Source of the DNA: Euglena gracilis
Lineage: Eukaryota; Euglenida; Euglenophyceae; Euglenales
NCBI GenBank assembly: GCA_039621445.1
Contig: CP154954.1
Location: forward strand, 18,524,642 to 18,588,641
Reading direction: 5' to 3'
Length of the DNA stretch: 64,000 bases
In this document: positions 25,130 to 37,104 of the stretch, in pieces
Layout of the letters: each line of letters begins with the position of its first letter
How positions within the stretch are numbered: the stretch's first letter is position 1
Position numbers and translations under genes: made by a program
The notes under the pieces: model-generated
What the model saw: only the letters and a program-made list of their open reading frames with translations
Databases searched by the model: none
Told to the model about the DNA's origin: nothing

Positions 25130-25581
25130 CAGCCAGTTGCATTGCAAACAGCGCACAGGGAAACGCAACTGCCATTTGAACTGCTCGCAAACAATTAACA
25201 TACACGCAGGGGCTAGAGTCACTGTCTGGTGGGACCGTGACGACCCAACAACGATGGAATGGCCCGGAGGCTTGCATACACGTTGATCAGTCATCATTCA
25301 TCAGTCATCCTTTTATGAGAAGCCTTACCTCCACGTCATTTTGATACGAGTGTGAGAACACACCCAATCGACACAGCACACTGCAAAGATCAGGTTGCAG
25401 ATAGAAATGCAATGGAAATGCATAGCTGAACAACATCTGCGTGAATTCATTTTGAAGAACCAATAGAAAATGAGAAAAGAAATTGGGTGATCTCAGGCCA
25501 TTTTCTTTTACCTTGACCAAGTTCTTGCCTCCGCAGCCAGCGTTGCCAGGGGTTACCAGCATGTGTTGTTTGAAGCTGGAA
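25130..25581 (-). CDS. Candidate three-exon gene fragment, unknown product
   Basis: Three minus-strand segments fit good splice signals: 25581-25512 (acceptor TCTTTTAG, donor AAG|GTAAAAG), 25436-25329 (acceptor TTCACGCAG, donor GAG|GTAAGG) and 25180-25130 (acceptor GCGAGCAG, donor CTG|GTATGT). After one leading base they join in phase 0 and stay open: HMLVTPGNAGCGGKNLVK, then MLFSYAFPLHFYLQPDLC and onward, then FKWQLRFPVRCLQCNWL. Introns would be 75 and 148 nt. I do not recognise the protein, and codons are less GC-biased than in CLPTM1. All donors are GT. It could be chance. Confidence 0.3.
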
Positions 25582-25713
25582 CTAAAAGACACCCACTCCA
25601 GCGTTGACCTCCTCTCCAACTTTCCCGGGCTGTCTTTTGAGTGGCAAAGCAAAAAGGTTCACAAACTGAAAAACTCTTACTTAAAAACTTTTACTCTCAC
25701 ACAACTATTTTTA

Positions 25714-25805
25714 GATTTGCCAGAGCCCTGTGGCAGAGCTTGCTGGGGTCTTCTGTGTGGGGCAGGGCTGTGCTGGTGTGCACACATCACAGCCCATGGG
25801 CTAAC
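25714..25805 (+). CDS. Candidate exon, weak resemblance to ABC-C transporter H-loop region
   Basis: After a TTTTTAG acceptor the plus strand reads FARALWQSLLGSSVWGRAVL and then VCTHHSPWAN before AAC|GTAGG. In ABC-C (MRP-type) nucleotide-binding domains the segment after the D-loop reads 'ALF/W...GLL.GRT.VLVTHH'. A possible degenerate Walker B/D-loop (LKDTHSSVD) lies upstream at about 25582-25608 in another frame. The match is short and from memory, and the frame relation between the two pieces is unresolved, so this may be a decayed fragment or coincidence. Confidence 0.18.
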
Positions 25806-25809
25806 GTAG

Positions 25810-28800
25810 GCTTTGGGGCTTGGGGGTGAGCCTACCCACAAAACTTGAGGGTGAATAAAAACTTTCTGGCGCACTGTGTGTAAATTCAATTTAATCCAAA
25901 ACTCTCACCTGCTCATTGATCCCAACTGTTTGAAAATGAGAGTTTCGGCCCGGCTGAGTTCAACGGCTTTTGGGGGAGTGAATGTGACAGAAAAAAATGA
26001 TAAAACAAGAACGAACAATCAAAACCCCAAACGAAACCCAAGTTCAGCATTATTAATAAATTTTATTTATTTATTTAAATAAAATAAATTGGGGCAGGTC
26101 CAGGCATACAAAAAGGTCAAAAAAAACATGCTTTTTTCGATTTTTGTTTTGCCAAAAGCTTCAAAAGGGACAAACGTCATTTTTCCAAGCAGAAATTAAT
26201 TAAAAGGCAGAAAAAAAAGAGCTCAAAAACAACAAAACTTGCCAAAAGTTAAAAATAAAAACAGCAACAAAAGAAAGTGTTGATGTTACCACGTGCAGAA
26301 TATGTAAATGAACACAAATGAAATTTTTTTTCGTAAACAGACATTTATTTTTGTGGTTCACAATCCTTTGTCAACCACACGGAAACTGATCGAACAGAAG
26401 CCCAGGGGGGGGGGGGTGTTCAGAGAACATAAGAATAATGTCGGCAATTGGAAATCCCACCCTGCTGGAAAGGTGTGTCGTAAATGAGACATATACCAAC
26501 CAGGGTGCTTCTTTAACGCACCCCCCCCTGTGTGCACTGTGGCTGGGTTTTTTTATTGGTGCCTTTTATCCCTTCTTCTGGCCTGGCGCTGTTTTTCGCC
26601 TCTGGCCCATTCTGTCTGTGTACGTGGAGGTGGCCAGAGCCTGGCGGGACTTACCTTGTTCTACACCTTTTCGCCTCAGTGCTGCTCTGGCCTCTTGCCC
26701 TCTTCCCACTTTTCTGTGTGGGGGATGCATGGCGCAGACACAACGCCATGACTTGCAACGTTCCGGTGTGGCCCGTCCACGGTCCTGCGGCTTCGGTAAA
26801 CCCGGGTTTCCAAGTCTCGGCCTTTAGTGCAGGTGGCGGGTGGGTAGTGTGCTGCTGGGTACCAGTGGTTCCCTTACATACTGGTACCTGCGCTCCGTGC
26901 CCTGTCTGGGGTTGGTTTGGGCGGTCCGCTGCCTCGTGTGGGCCCCTCCTCCCCTGCTGGCTTCCACCTTTGGGGCACCCCACCCTGGGGGGGGGGGGGG
27001 GTGCACTATGGGTCAAGTTTCTGCCCGGCCGAAGGCCAGGCAGAAACAAAAGTTGAGCGTTTTTGGCCGATTTTGGCTGGAGTTTGGGTGGGTGGGTGGG
27101 TGGTTGACCCTGGGGGGTGAGGGGTTGTGGGCGGGGGTGGGTGGGTTTTCGAAAAAACTGGGTGAGTGGGTTTGGGCCGGGGAAAAAAAAAGTGACCCCC
27201 CCCCAAGGGGCTACCAAGTGAATTTATGGGCTGGATGGTAACGGTTTCAGAGGCACAAAAATGGCCAAAAAAATTGGTCAAAAATGAAAAATGGATGAAA
27301 ATGGGTCAGAAAAAGGCTGGCCAGGGCAAATTTGGGGTCAAAAATTGATCATTTGCATAATTCGCAGGTTTTTTGGTCAATTTTTGTGGTTTCTACTTTG
27401 GCACCCGGTTCGACCACAGGTCGGGCGCAGTTCCAGCCCAAGACCCAAACCCCCCGGGGTGGGGGTCAAACTTTCTGAAGCTACGCCCTGATGCCAACAA
27501 TCTCCACAAAAAAACGTTTTTTCCCCAGTCCGGGTTGTGGATTCAAGAAACAGGTTAGGCAGTGGATAACGTCAGCTTGGACACACGATTGGGGGGAATG
27601 CGAGGTGGAGGTGACACGTTCATGACCACAACACAACGCCGCGCACGCATCACTCCTTGAAAAACGCAGCGAAAGGGGAAAGCTTTAGGTTTTACCACCA
27701 TAAAGCCTCAGAACCTGCAAGGGAAAACGGGGTCCAGAACGACGTTGCAACCAGGCTATTTCTCCTTCGAAACGGTGAGAAGACAGGTCGCGAAGGAAAC
27801 CTTCCGCAAAGGGTGGGAGACCAGCAAAGTCTTCAGGTCGGTCGGACATCCCCCCGGCGGGTGCACAGCTCCCGGGTCGCCCAACCCGGGAAACAGCCTT
27901 CTCGCAGTCGCTGTTAGGAATATGGGCTGCGCCTTTCCGACGCTGCCGCAGGCCGGGAAAAGGGGGATGCCAGACGACCAAGGCAGGCGAGCATTAGACT
28001 CACCCACACGGGAGTGCTTTCAGTGGTACACCCGCGCACATGTGCGACGGAGCCAGGGGTTTTTCTTAAAGACCGGGGGGGAGGGGGGGGGGGGGTCGGC
28101 ACCCACCCACCCACCCCCTGGGGTGGGCCCCCCCGGGGGAGGGGGGGTCCCAGGGGACCCACCCAGTTTTGCCCAAAAATGCTAAAAATAGCACCTTTTT
28201 CAAAATTTTCCGAAAAAGATATACCCACCAGCCCGAACCCCCACCCCCCCCCCCCGGGGGGGGGGGGGCAAGGGACCCACCAACCCCCCCCCCCCCCGGG
28301 GGAGGGGGAGCAAGACTAAAAAAAAAACCCTGGACGGAGCGCGGAGCCCCCTCTCGCTGGTGCAAGAGAGGGGCTCGGCGACGGACAGGGCCGACCTGGC
28401 CAGCCCCGCTGCCAGGCCACTGACACGAGGGTTTGGCACGTATTTGGAGTGGCTGAAGGGGAAACCCTCAGCAGCTTGGGAAACGCATCACTTCTCCACT
28501 GCCGCAACCGTTGTATACCAACCAGAAGGCTTTTTTCCAAAATCTGGGCGATCGCCCTCCACCTCTGGGGGGGGGGGGGTGGACTTGGCAGCCACTTTTA
28601 GGGGGTGCTTTTTGTTCTTGGGAATGCCAAAAAAAATTACCCATCTTGAGCAGAGAAAATTGGAGGCACGCAACTCCTTTCCCGTGGCAAAAAAAAAACA
28701 GGTCGGCAGTGGGCAGGATGACATTTCTGCACCGTTGCCAAAGTGAACCATTTTCGGCCCAGCGCGAAGCACCGATCTCACACCAAAATCTCACACCAAA

Positions 28801-29925
28801 AATCCACCAAAAATTTCATTTTGGTACTTTGAAGTAGAAAGAAACTGGCGGGTGGGGGGTCCTGGGTATCCGCCCCTCTTCCCAGTCGGTCGGGAACTCC
28901 CTGTGGTCAGTTGGGGGGTCCGGTTCCCCATGGTGTCCCCTTGGCGGCAGGGAGGGTTCTCCCTGCCGTCAAAGTGACACCACGGGGTAATTTTGGGCTC
29001 TGCTTTATGCACTCCTGTTGATACCAGGGTGGAACTTGCAAAAACTGTCCAGGAGACTGCAGCCGTTGAGAAACAAGTCCATTGCGCATTAACAACCAGG
29101 CAGACTCTCTTTTCCTCAGTCCACCGTAATCCGTCCTGATCCTGGACTCCTCCCAGTGTGGTTCAACTCGCTGCTCCGTGTTTGGTGAGCCCAAAAAGTC
29201 CGGAGGCACAATAATGGCTTGCCTCGAACTGCATGGGGCAGACTTGTCAAGGGGTATTTTTTTTGGCTTGGGCACGAAATGCAGGGGTTTAGGGGCTTAG
29301 GTTTGTGACTGAAAGCACGGGGCTTTTTTCCAACATCCCACATTTCAAGGATGGTTTCCAGCAGGGTGGAGGAGGCAAATATCCACCGTGGACATCAATT
29401 TTCCTGCGGTGCCCAGGGATGGTTTGGTTTCGCTCCACAACGCCTTGGAGCCTTAGAGGGCGGTGTCTGGAAAAAGGGAGACCAATGTTGCAACCAGGTT
29501 TGATCAAAAAGCCACCCATTGACAGGAGACGGGACTCACATGGTTGACTTCGCACTTATCTCATAAAACTTGCCTGGCGCAATCGCACAATCGAAAAACG
29601 TTTCCGAGTTTATGGCCGTTTTGGGTCGCTTTCAGGTCCCAATTTTGCATGCAAACACGCGATCAAAACTTGCGAGAAAACACCCCCTGGAAATGGAGTT
29701 TGAAGGTTCCAATTCAAATCGCGAGAACAACATTGGAAAGCTTTGAAAGGAAACCCCCCCAAATACAAGCAACCCCTGGCGCCGATTTCGGAAACCCAAA
29801 TATAAGCATCCGGTTGCTTATATTTGAGGGCGGGTTCCAGCCTGTCAATCCACGGACTTACACATCCAGCACCCGGGAGCTGATCGTGAAGTTCACAGTT
29901 ATGAAGAGTATCCAGCCGGTGATTA
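25810..29925. other. Non-coding stretch
   Basis: A/T-rich at 25.97-26.40 kb (including a TTTATTTATTTAAATAAAA stretch), then mixed sequence with G/C tracts near 26990, 28080-28310 and 28570. Pro-, Gly- and Arg-rich frames at 26.4-28.4 kb arise from the tracts. At 29750-29830 the motif AAATACAAGCAACCCCTGG occurs, which recurs at 46655-46735. No gene is recognised. Confidence 0.45.
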
Positions 29926-29933
29926 TGGATGCC

Positions 29934-30325
29934 CAGGGTTTGATATAAGGACAGGTGGGGGGGTGGTCCGGACCCCCCCCCCCCTGCGGGCCAGGAGGGG
30001 GGGGGACACCCCCCCACCTAAACAGTGGCGCGGTCCGGGTGACCGAAAATTTTTGACCCCCCAAAACGACCCAAAGTGCCATTTTGGGCACTTTTTGGGC
30101 AAAAATTTGCCAAAAATGCAAAAAAAAAATTCGGCGTGAGGCGCCGGAGGAAAAAAATGACCCTTTTGGGGGGTCCCGGGTACCCCCCCAGGGTCGGTCC
30201 GGACCCCCCTGGCAGGTGGGGGGGGGGTGGTCCGGACCCCCCTGCGGGCCAGGAGGGGGGTGGGAGTGGTGGGGGAGGACACCCCCCCATTTAAACCATG
30301 TACGCCCTCCTTATATCAAACCCTG
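29934..30325 (+). mobile_element. hAT-like MITE, copy 4
   Basis: 392 bp with ends CAGGGTTTGATATAAGGAC and CTCCTTATATCAAACCCTG, flanked by the perfect duplication TGGATGCC (29926-29933 and 30326-30333). This is the fourth independent target site in the window. It is the cleanest member for building a consensus. Confidence 0.92.
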
Positions 30326-30714
30326 TGGATGCCAGAATGGCCGTTTTTTTGGGACCGAAATGACAGGTTAGGGGTGTGCAGAACTCTGCCACCCTTTCGT
30401 CGCTGATTGGAAAGGTTCTAATTTGTGGTGCAAATCAAGAGCATACAACGCCAGACAGCAAAAAAAAATGAATGAATACCCGAACTCGTGAACATCCGAA
30501 ACTCACTCTGGAAAAAGGGGTTAACCGGAGGCATTTTTAACCAACCCAACTAGCTTTAAATCCTCAGCCATAAGAGTGACGAAGTTGCGGGCTTATTTCA
30601 AGGCATATAAATGAGGTGTCCAAAGAAGGGATTGCGAAGACCCCTTTTTTTCTGTCAGGCTGTACGAAATCGAAATCCCATTCCTGTCCAATGGCCTGGC
30701 ATTATTATTTTTAA

Positions 30715-31090
30715 GGCGCCATAAAAGCCTTAAAATGCCTTAAAATGTGCGTTAAAATTTTTGGTCAAAGTGCTTTAAAACGCCTTAAAATACCTCAAAA
30801 TGCCTTAAAAAAATTCAGATCGGCAGAATTTTCTGCGACCAAGCAAAAACGAAACCACAATCTTGGCAAAAGCAGGCCAATCCGGAAAGGAAAAATGATT
30901 CTGGCATCGTTGGAACATTGTCCATCCAGCCAAAACTAAAAGCATGTATTTTCAAATTTTTTTTGATTTTGGACGAACGTGTAAAAGCAAAAACGTTGGT
31001 TCAATGCCGAGACAGCCCTTGGACCGCTCTGGAAAATGGCGCTGGAAAATTTCTTAAAAAGCCTGAAAAAAAATGCCTTTTAATGCCTAA
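30715..31090. repeat. CCTTAAAATG array plus GGTCCTTAAG-type core
   Basis: Six or more GCCTTAAAATG units, then a diverged core (GATTCTGGCATCGTTGGAAC, CATCCAGCC) with GTTGGTTCAATGCCGAGAC and GACCGCTCT. The same combination occurs at 37105-37465 and more loosely at 47825-48350, so the two parts probably form one family. Confidence 0.65.
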
Positions 31091-31261
31091 GGGGAAGGGG
31101 AGAAAATTGCCATATAACAATGCCTGCCACAGCTGACGGATATGTAACAGGGTTGAAAATGCATTTCAGCGGAACATGGCATATGACACCCAATCATGCA
31201 TCTTTTTAAAAAGCAAAAGATCACACCAGGGAAAACTCCCAGTGAGGAGAAATCAACTAAA

Positions 31262-31380
31262 CACCCCAATGAGAAGCCCCCCGCCCAATAACAACCCCCC
31301 CCCAAATAGAAGCCCCCCCCCCCCCCGGGTCTCCCGCCAAAAATCCAAATAACAGCAGCCCCCCCCCCCGACCAAGCCGG
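31262..31380. repeat. C-run module repeat
   Basis: Units of a C-run followed by a short A/T core: CCGCCCAATAACAACCCCCC, CCCCAAATAGAAGCCCCCC, then AAATAACAGCAGCCCCCCC. It has the same plan as the 35.29 and 36.35 kb loci. A diverged GGTCCTTAAG-type core follows at about 31455-31510. Confidence 0.5.
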
Positions 31381-31675
31381 CCGACAAAGTTGACCAAAAA
31401 TTTTCCGAAAAATGGTGAAAAACTCCACGAAAACAGGTCGACATCGGGGAAAAAATTGATATCTGGCATCCTTGAAACATGGCCTATCCACCCAAACTCG
31501 AAAAAAATGCGTCTTGCAATTTATTAAATTTGGACCCCATTCGATCCCCAGATTGGCCGCCGGCCGAAGGTTTTTCCTTTAGACAAAAGGCACCCAATTA
31601 GAAATCGCCCCCCCCCTCGGGTTTTCCGCAGAGTGACCGAATAGCAGCCCCAGAGAGCCTCTAATTGGGGGGAGG

Positions 31676-32700
31676 GGTCGCTGAGCTCTTATCCCTTTAT
31701 GGGTAAGAGCGAAGCTCACCCCTGGGCAAAAGGGGGGGTCCACCCCCCCCCTCCCTCCCCCCCCGTCCCCTCGGGCCACCTCGGGAACCGGCGGATTATC
31801 ACCATGATCCCGGCCCCGTTCGCGGAAAAATTTTTTCAGTCGCAAGCGACTGGATTTCTAGTTATTGAATCACCTCCGTTTGAACCCCAACTCCCCGCCA
31901 GGCCCAAGTTATTCACCCGCGAAGGGTCCAAACTGGGTAGGATTGGCCCACCCCGACTCTGCCATTTCGCCTGGGCCCAAAAATCGGTCAAAAAAACGAT
32001 TTTTGGAAAATATCTTGAGAAAACGTACATTATTTCCGGAAATGTCGGTCTGACAAAATGTACCTCCGAAGGCCCTCTATCACCCCCCCCCATTCGCCGT
32101 TTTGGCCGCCGACACGCCTGGTCCGTGTTCCGGCGGGCTTTGCGGCCCAAAACGGCCATTTTGGGGTGTTTTTTTTTGGGTCGGTTTTCGGTCAAAAAAT
32201 CGATTTTCCCAAAATATCTCGACAACGAAGCAAAATCAAAGAAAATGCCCAGAGAGCAAAAAGGAAGCCCTTGGAATGCCCTTTCCCACCATGGTTGACT
32301 TTCCCCTCAAATCTTCGTGCAACCCGAGTTACGGTTATTTTTCAGCCCAATTTTGGCCCAATTCTGGGGCCATTTTGGCTGTTTTCAGGGTAAAAAACTG
32401 ATGTTTCCAAAATATCTCGAAAATGAAGCAAAATCAAAGGAAATGTCCAGAGACCTAAATTGAAGCCCTTACAATGCCCTATCTATCAGTATTTTGATTT
32501 CCCTGCAACTCCCTGCCTAGCCAAAAATATGGTCGATTTACGACCCAAAACAGCGCGGCAGGCTTGCTTGCGACTTAGCCGTTTTCAGCCCTGTTTTGGG
32601 TAAAAAAAAATCAATTTTTCTAAAATTTCTCAAAAATGGTGGGAATCAAAGGAAATGTCCGGAGACCTAAATTGAAGCACTTAAAATGCCCCATCTAACA
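31676..32700 (+). repeat. Dispersed repeat with internal GACATTTCCTTTGATT-type units
   Basis: The first 250 bp is the inverted partner of 24716-24945. The following kilobase repeats a loose unit of about 200 bp (AAATATCTCGAAAATGAAGC, AATCAAAGGAAATGTCC, GAAGCCCTTACAATGCCC) at about 32210, 32410 and 32620. Confidence 0.55.
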
Positions 32701-33344
32701 ATGTTTTGTTTTCCCCGCAACTCCCTCACCTAGCCCGAGTTACGTTCATTTTTCGGCCCATTTTGGCCATTTTGTACAGTTTTGGCTTGTTTTGATTTGA
32801 CTTAGCCGTTTTCGGCCATTTTTGGGTCAAAAAAAGTCGAAAAAATCGGGGAAAAAAACTGCCCGAAACGATGTTTTTTTTGGCCTCCCGGACCAAAAAC
32901 CTGTTTTTGAGCCGAAAACGAGCGTTTTTCGACCCCCCGGCGCCCCGTTCTTGGCCCGAAACGCATGCGTTTTGGGTCAAACCCGGGTCAAAAAAGTCGG
33001 AAAAATCGAAAAAAAAAATTGCCCAGCACGACGGACCCGGAAAAACTGCTTTTCAGCCGAAAATGAGCGTTTTTCGACCCCCCCCCCAGCGCCCCGCATT
33101 TCCGAGCAGCTTCATTTCCATGAAAATCAGGGGTTACATTACTCAGTCTGAAACAAGCATACTTGGGGGTAAAAAAAAACACACACACGCAAGAGCGAAC
33201 ATTGTTTCAACATCCCATCAAGTGGCAATGCTCCCCCTTGTCCTGCACGAGAAAGATGGGTTTTCCCAAATTCCCTCCTCCTGAAACCCCCTGAAAAAAA
33301 GATCCTTCTGTACGTCATCCACCCCCATCTACCACAGCCCGTCC

Positions 33345-33412
33345 CCTCTGGCCGGCCAGGAGTGCTGAATCTGGTGCCCTCACCACTCGGCCGCTCCGTC
33401 ACTTCGGAAACC
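33345..33412 (-). other. tRNA-Leu-like 5' half, possible SINE or pseudo-tRNA
   Basis: The minus strand reads GGAGCGGCCGAGTGGTGAGG then GCACCAGATTCAG. It has the A-box (GGCCGAGTGGT) and the D- and anticodon-arm layout typical of leucine tRNA, with CAG where that anticodon would be. The anticodon stem is imperfect, and no good B box or acceptor-stem pairing follows, so this is not a functional tRNA. A tRNA-derived SINE head is possible. Confidence 0.3.
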
Positions 33413-33419
33413 CCAATGA

Positions 33420-35287
33420 CTCTCTCCCCACCTGCCGGACCTCTCAGCCTCCCTAACTGGTGCACCATGGAATTTCTTCACTGGTCCCCACAGCTCCTGG
33501 TCCTAAAGTATGTGCAGAAAACAGCAAAAAAAGAGGCTTTTTCAAAAACCTCTTTTGCAGGCTTTTCGCCATTTTGAAGAACGAAATGGGGGCCTGTGTT
33601 TCACGAGGCTTTGGGCACGCTCCGAGGCTGCCAGCACAAAGGGAAAAAAGTGGTCCCAGGAACTGCCTCTCAGCCCCTTTTTCATGTTTTTTGGCATTCT
33701 CGGGCACAACATCGACTCTGCCGATCGCCGAATACGTGCCGCACGCCAAAAAAAGGGGGTTAGGCATCTCCCTGGGGCCACCAGCTGGCACGCCCCGGCC
33801 AAGTCGAAAACACAAAAAAAAGGGGTGGATCTCACTGTTTGCGACGAGAAACAAAACAGAAAAAAGGACTCTGTGTTTGAGCGACTGCATAAAGAAACCC
33901 TAAAAGCGTAACTGTCCAAGTGGGAGGGGGAGTCTGGTGTTGGAGTCTGTAGGGGGTCCATTTCTATAAATATAAAAAGAGGTGGACACTATTTTGCGAT
34001 TTTACGGCACCCTGGCTTAAGCGTCTCCTTCCGGCAGGGCTGTACGTGAAGGCCTGGTGGAGGGGTGGTCGGACCCCCTGAGAGAGGGTCGACCCCCACC
34101 CACCATGGCACCCGGTCAAAGCAAATTCCTTCAGTGCCTTCGGCGCCGGAGCCTGGCGGGTCTTACCTTGTTTACGACGCCGGCCGCCAGGCACACACTC
34201 CACTTTAGTTAGGGGGGGTCTCCTTCACCGAGACGACGCACCGGTTACTCCAGTCCACAACCCCAGCAGGCGTGGTTCCCAACTCAGTGAACAGGTCCAC
34301 TCAAGTGGCAACAAACTCATCGGCGTGTTCCAGGCCCGGAGACACCTCCCGGGGCAGCCCTGTCCCACAAGCACACCCACTTGGAACCCGGTCAGGCACC
34401 CCCCCCCCCCCCGGGGTTGTCGACTCCCCCCACCCACCACCCACAGGGTTGCGGGGAATCCCATACAGCTGCCTTCCAGCCAGCCCTTCAAATTTGAATT
34501 ACACCATCGGCAAACGCCACCAAATGTGCTTTGTTGCATGTTCCCTCCATTACCCCACCCATTACCCCACCCCATTCGGCGGACTTTTGGGGTATGATGT
34601 CCGCGTCGGTCCACCTGTTGGGTCACCGTCAGTGACCTGGATGCCTGCTCGACCGGACAGCGACCTACGGCAGCCGATGGCAGCGCCACAGGAGGAAGGA
34701 GGGGTGGCGGGGAGGGGGGGGGGGTGGTTTCGAGCAGCGCTGGAGTCAGCGGCGGTCATCATTTGGGGCACCGCTGGGGTCAGTGGGGACCATCCCCCTC
34801 CAAGGTGTCATTGCCTTGGGTTCTTCTGGAGGTCCCTTATACGCTGTTAAAACATGTAAAAGGAAGCATTTTATTAAGATGCTTTAACGTTTCAGGTGTG
34901 TCTTTTTTTTATAAAAAAAACAGGAAATGCATCTTTTCCTGAACTTGAACTTGAACTTAATTGGAGTAAAGTCCCAGGTTGGCCAAAACCAAAACAACGA
35001 CTAAAGCAAAACAAAAACTAAAGCCAGGTTGGTTTGCAAAGGGGTTCTATGGGTGGTCAGGGGCAGGGGAGGGGGGTGAGGGCTGAAAGAACGAAGGCTG
35101 GTTCACCACGGGGGTCATGTTTCCCCACTCGGGAGACAATTTCAGGTGGAACCCCGGCCATATTCCATATTCCCCAAAGAACTTTGTTCCCGACAGCTTC
35201 GGCCGACCATTTTGTGGCCCATCCTTTGAAAATGCTAACCACATCATTGCAATTGCTTTCATTTGCATGCAAAAAAAAAGATGAGTA
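33420..35287. other. Non-coding stretch
   Basis: Frames of 139-147 residues overlap on both strands at 33.45-33.96 kb and one of 192 residues at 34.27-34.85 kb. None has a recognisable domain, splice pattern or repeat partner, and I call no gene. Confidence 0.4.
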
Positions 35288-35500
35288 AACCCCCCCAAAT
35301 AACACCCCCCCCCCCCGGTGTGTTATTTGGGCACCCGAACTGGGGTCCCAAGGGGGGGGGGGTGTTATTTGGGGGGGGTGTTATTTTTACATGTAAAACC
35401 AAAGGAAAACAGGGGTGTGTTATTTCGGCGCTTGAAATCGGCCCCCGAGGGGGGGGGTGCGTTATTTAGGGGGGGGGGTATTTGGTTATTTGGGAGGGGC
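35288..35500. repeat. C-run/AAATAACAC module element, copy A
   Basis: Opens AACCCCCCCAAATAACACCC and closes with GTTATTTGGGAGGGG, so the ends are inverted. The centre has GGTGTGTTATTTGGGCACCC, AACCAAAGGAAAACAGGGG and CGGCCCCCGAGGGGGG. It is about 80 percent similar to 36347-36555. No target duplication was resolved because the ends are homopolymers. Confidence 0.65.
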
Positions 35501-36346
35501 GTTTATAAATATAATGAGTTGGGTAGATTGAAACGAGGTAAATGTTCCAAAAAAATAACTGTTCTCCACCAAAACTTACCCAACTCCAGTGGTCAAAAAG
35601 TGCTGAATAGGAGATGGGAGGAGCGATTTTCCGTCTCGCTGTAAATGATGTGGCTGGATTGGCTAGAGGGCGCCGAGGGTGGATGTGGCTGAATTGGCTA
35701 TCCCCCCCCCCGAATAAATGCGCGGGGCCTCTTCAAGCGCAGGGTTCAAATAGAAACGCACTCCCTGCTGCTGAAGGCGGCGGTCCAGGAGAATTAAATG
35801 CGAATCAAAAAAAAGAATACAGTTATTATTTATTTTCAAAAGTAGTGTGACGTACAACGTGCATGAAAAAAGAAAGCGCTTTGTCTTGTTTTGCCAAAAA
35901 AAAACAAGACCTCCAAAAAACCTCCCCCCCCCCCCGGGCTGATCATGCAAAAATCAATAATAAAGACCCTCCCCAAATTTTAACAGATTGAAGTGCCAGC
36001 GGCGAAAAACTTCCTGGAGAGTTGCTGAAAATCCCAATTCTATTCTCAAAAATGATGCAAATTTCAATGCTTTTTGGGGTTTTTTTGAGAACAAAATATT
36101 ATCATGCAAATCTCAAATTTATGCCAATTTGCACATGGTGCAAATACTGAAGAAAAAAATGTTGGTTCTTTTGGGAATCTGAAAATTGATGACTCTCTCC
36201 AGCCCCGGGTCAGTCAACGAAAATCCAAAATTAGAGTCCATGGAAATTTCCAGCAATGGACCCAAAAATCAGACCCGAGCCTTATTTGGGGGGTTATGAC
36301 TTGAATGCAAAAGGGCATCTGGTTATTGTGAGGAATAACGTTAGAT

Positions 36347-36555
36347 AACCCCCCCAAATAACACACCCCCCGGTGTGTTATTCGGGCACCCGAGCTGGGG
36401 CCCGGGGGGGGGGGTGTTATTGGGGGGGGGGGTGTTATTCTTACATGGAAAACCAAAGGAAAACAGGGGGGGGTGTTATTTGTCATGTGTTATCGAAAGC
36501 GGCCCCCGAGGGGGGGGTGTCATTTGGGGGGGTTATTTGGGAGGGAGATTTACGA
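36347..36555. repeat. C-run/AAATAACAC module element, copy B
   Basis: Same plan as 35288-35500, 1.06 kb away in the same orientation: AACCCCCCCAAATAACACAC, GGTGTGTTATTCGGGCACCC, AACCAAAGGAAAACAGGGG, then GGTTATTTGGGAGGGAG. Confidence 0.65.
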
Positions 36556-37104
36556 CTAGGGGGGTAATTTGCACACAAAAAGGGGGTGGCATACCTGGGT
36601 GAGACGCATGGCACAAGACACCCCCTTCCCCTCCGCCGGTTGGTGAAAAGGGGGGGGGACGGTTTCTGGCTTCGCTGAAACATTTGTCTATCCACCCAAA
36701 ACTCAAAAAATGATGATTTTTTTGAAATTTTTGATTTTCAACCTGGACCGACTTAGTTCAGTAAAATTTTATAAATTTGTAGATTTTGCAGTTTTGCACA
36801 GCCGCAACCAGAAACGTTCCAGAGGAGGTCAGGTGGGGGACTATTGGGAGCCAATGCGTCTCGAGATTTCGGAACAAATTTTCCAAAATTCTTCGTGTGA
36901 GTCCGATCAAATTCATTTCTTTAGCACGTGCTGAACCTCAATGGTTTCGGAGGCGACATGCCAAGACAGTCGTGACTCGCCCCACCTACGCCCCCCAACG
37001 AAGTTGCAACCAAATAATTAAAAATGACCCATGACCACATAAAAGGCACTCTCGAAAACAAAACGTCCTTTGGGGTATTTCCGACCAACACCCAGACATG
37101 ATTA

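Noticed and set aside
26438-27217. Possible gene at 26.4-27.2 kb (frames of 129-188 residues)
   Set aside because: Both strands are open, no family resemblance, and it ends in G-tract and Pro-rich sequence.
33345-33412. Functional leucine tRNA gene
   Set aside because: The A-box region fits, but the anticodon stem is imperfect and there is no convincing B box or acceptor-stem partner; kept only as a tRNA-like segment.
33453-33961. 145-147 residue frames on both strands
   Set aside because: Mutually overlapping frames without recognisable motifs or splice context; not enough to call a gene.
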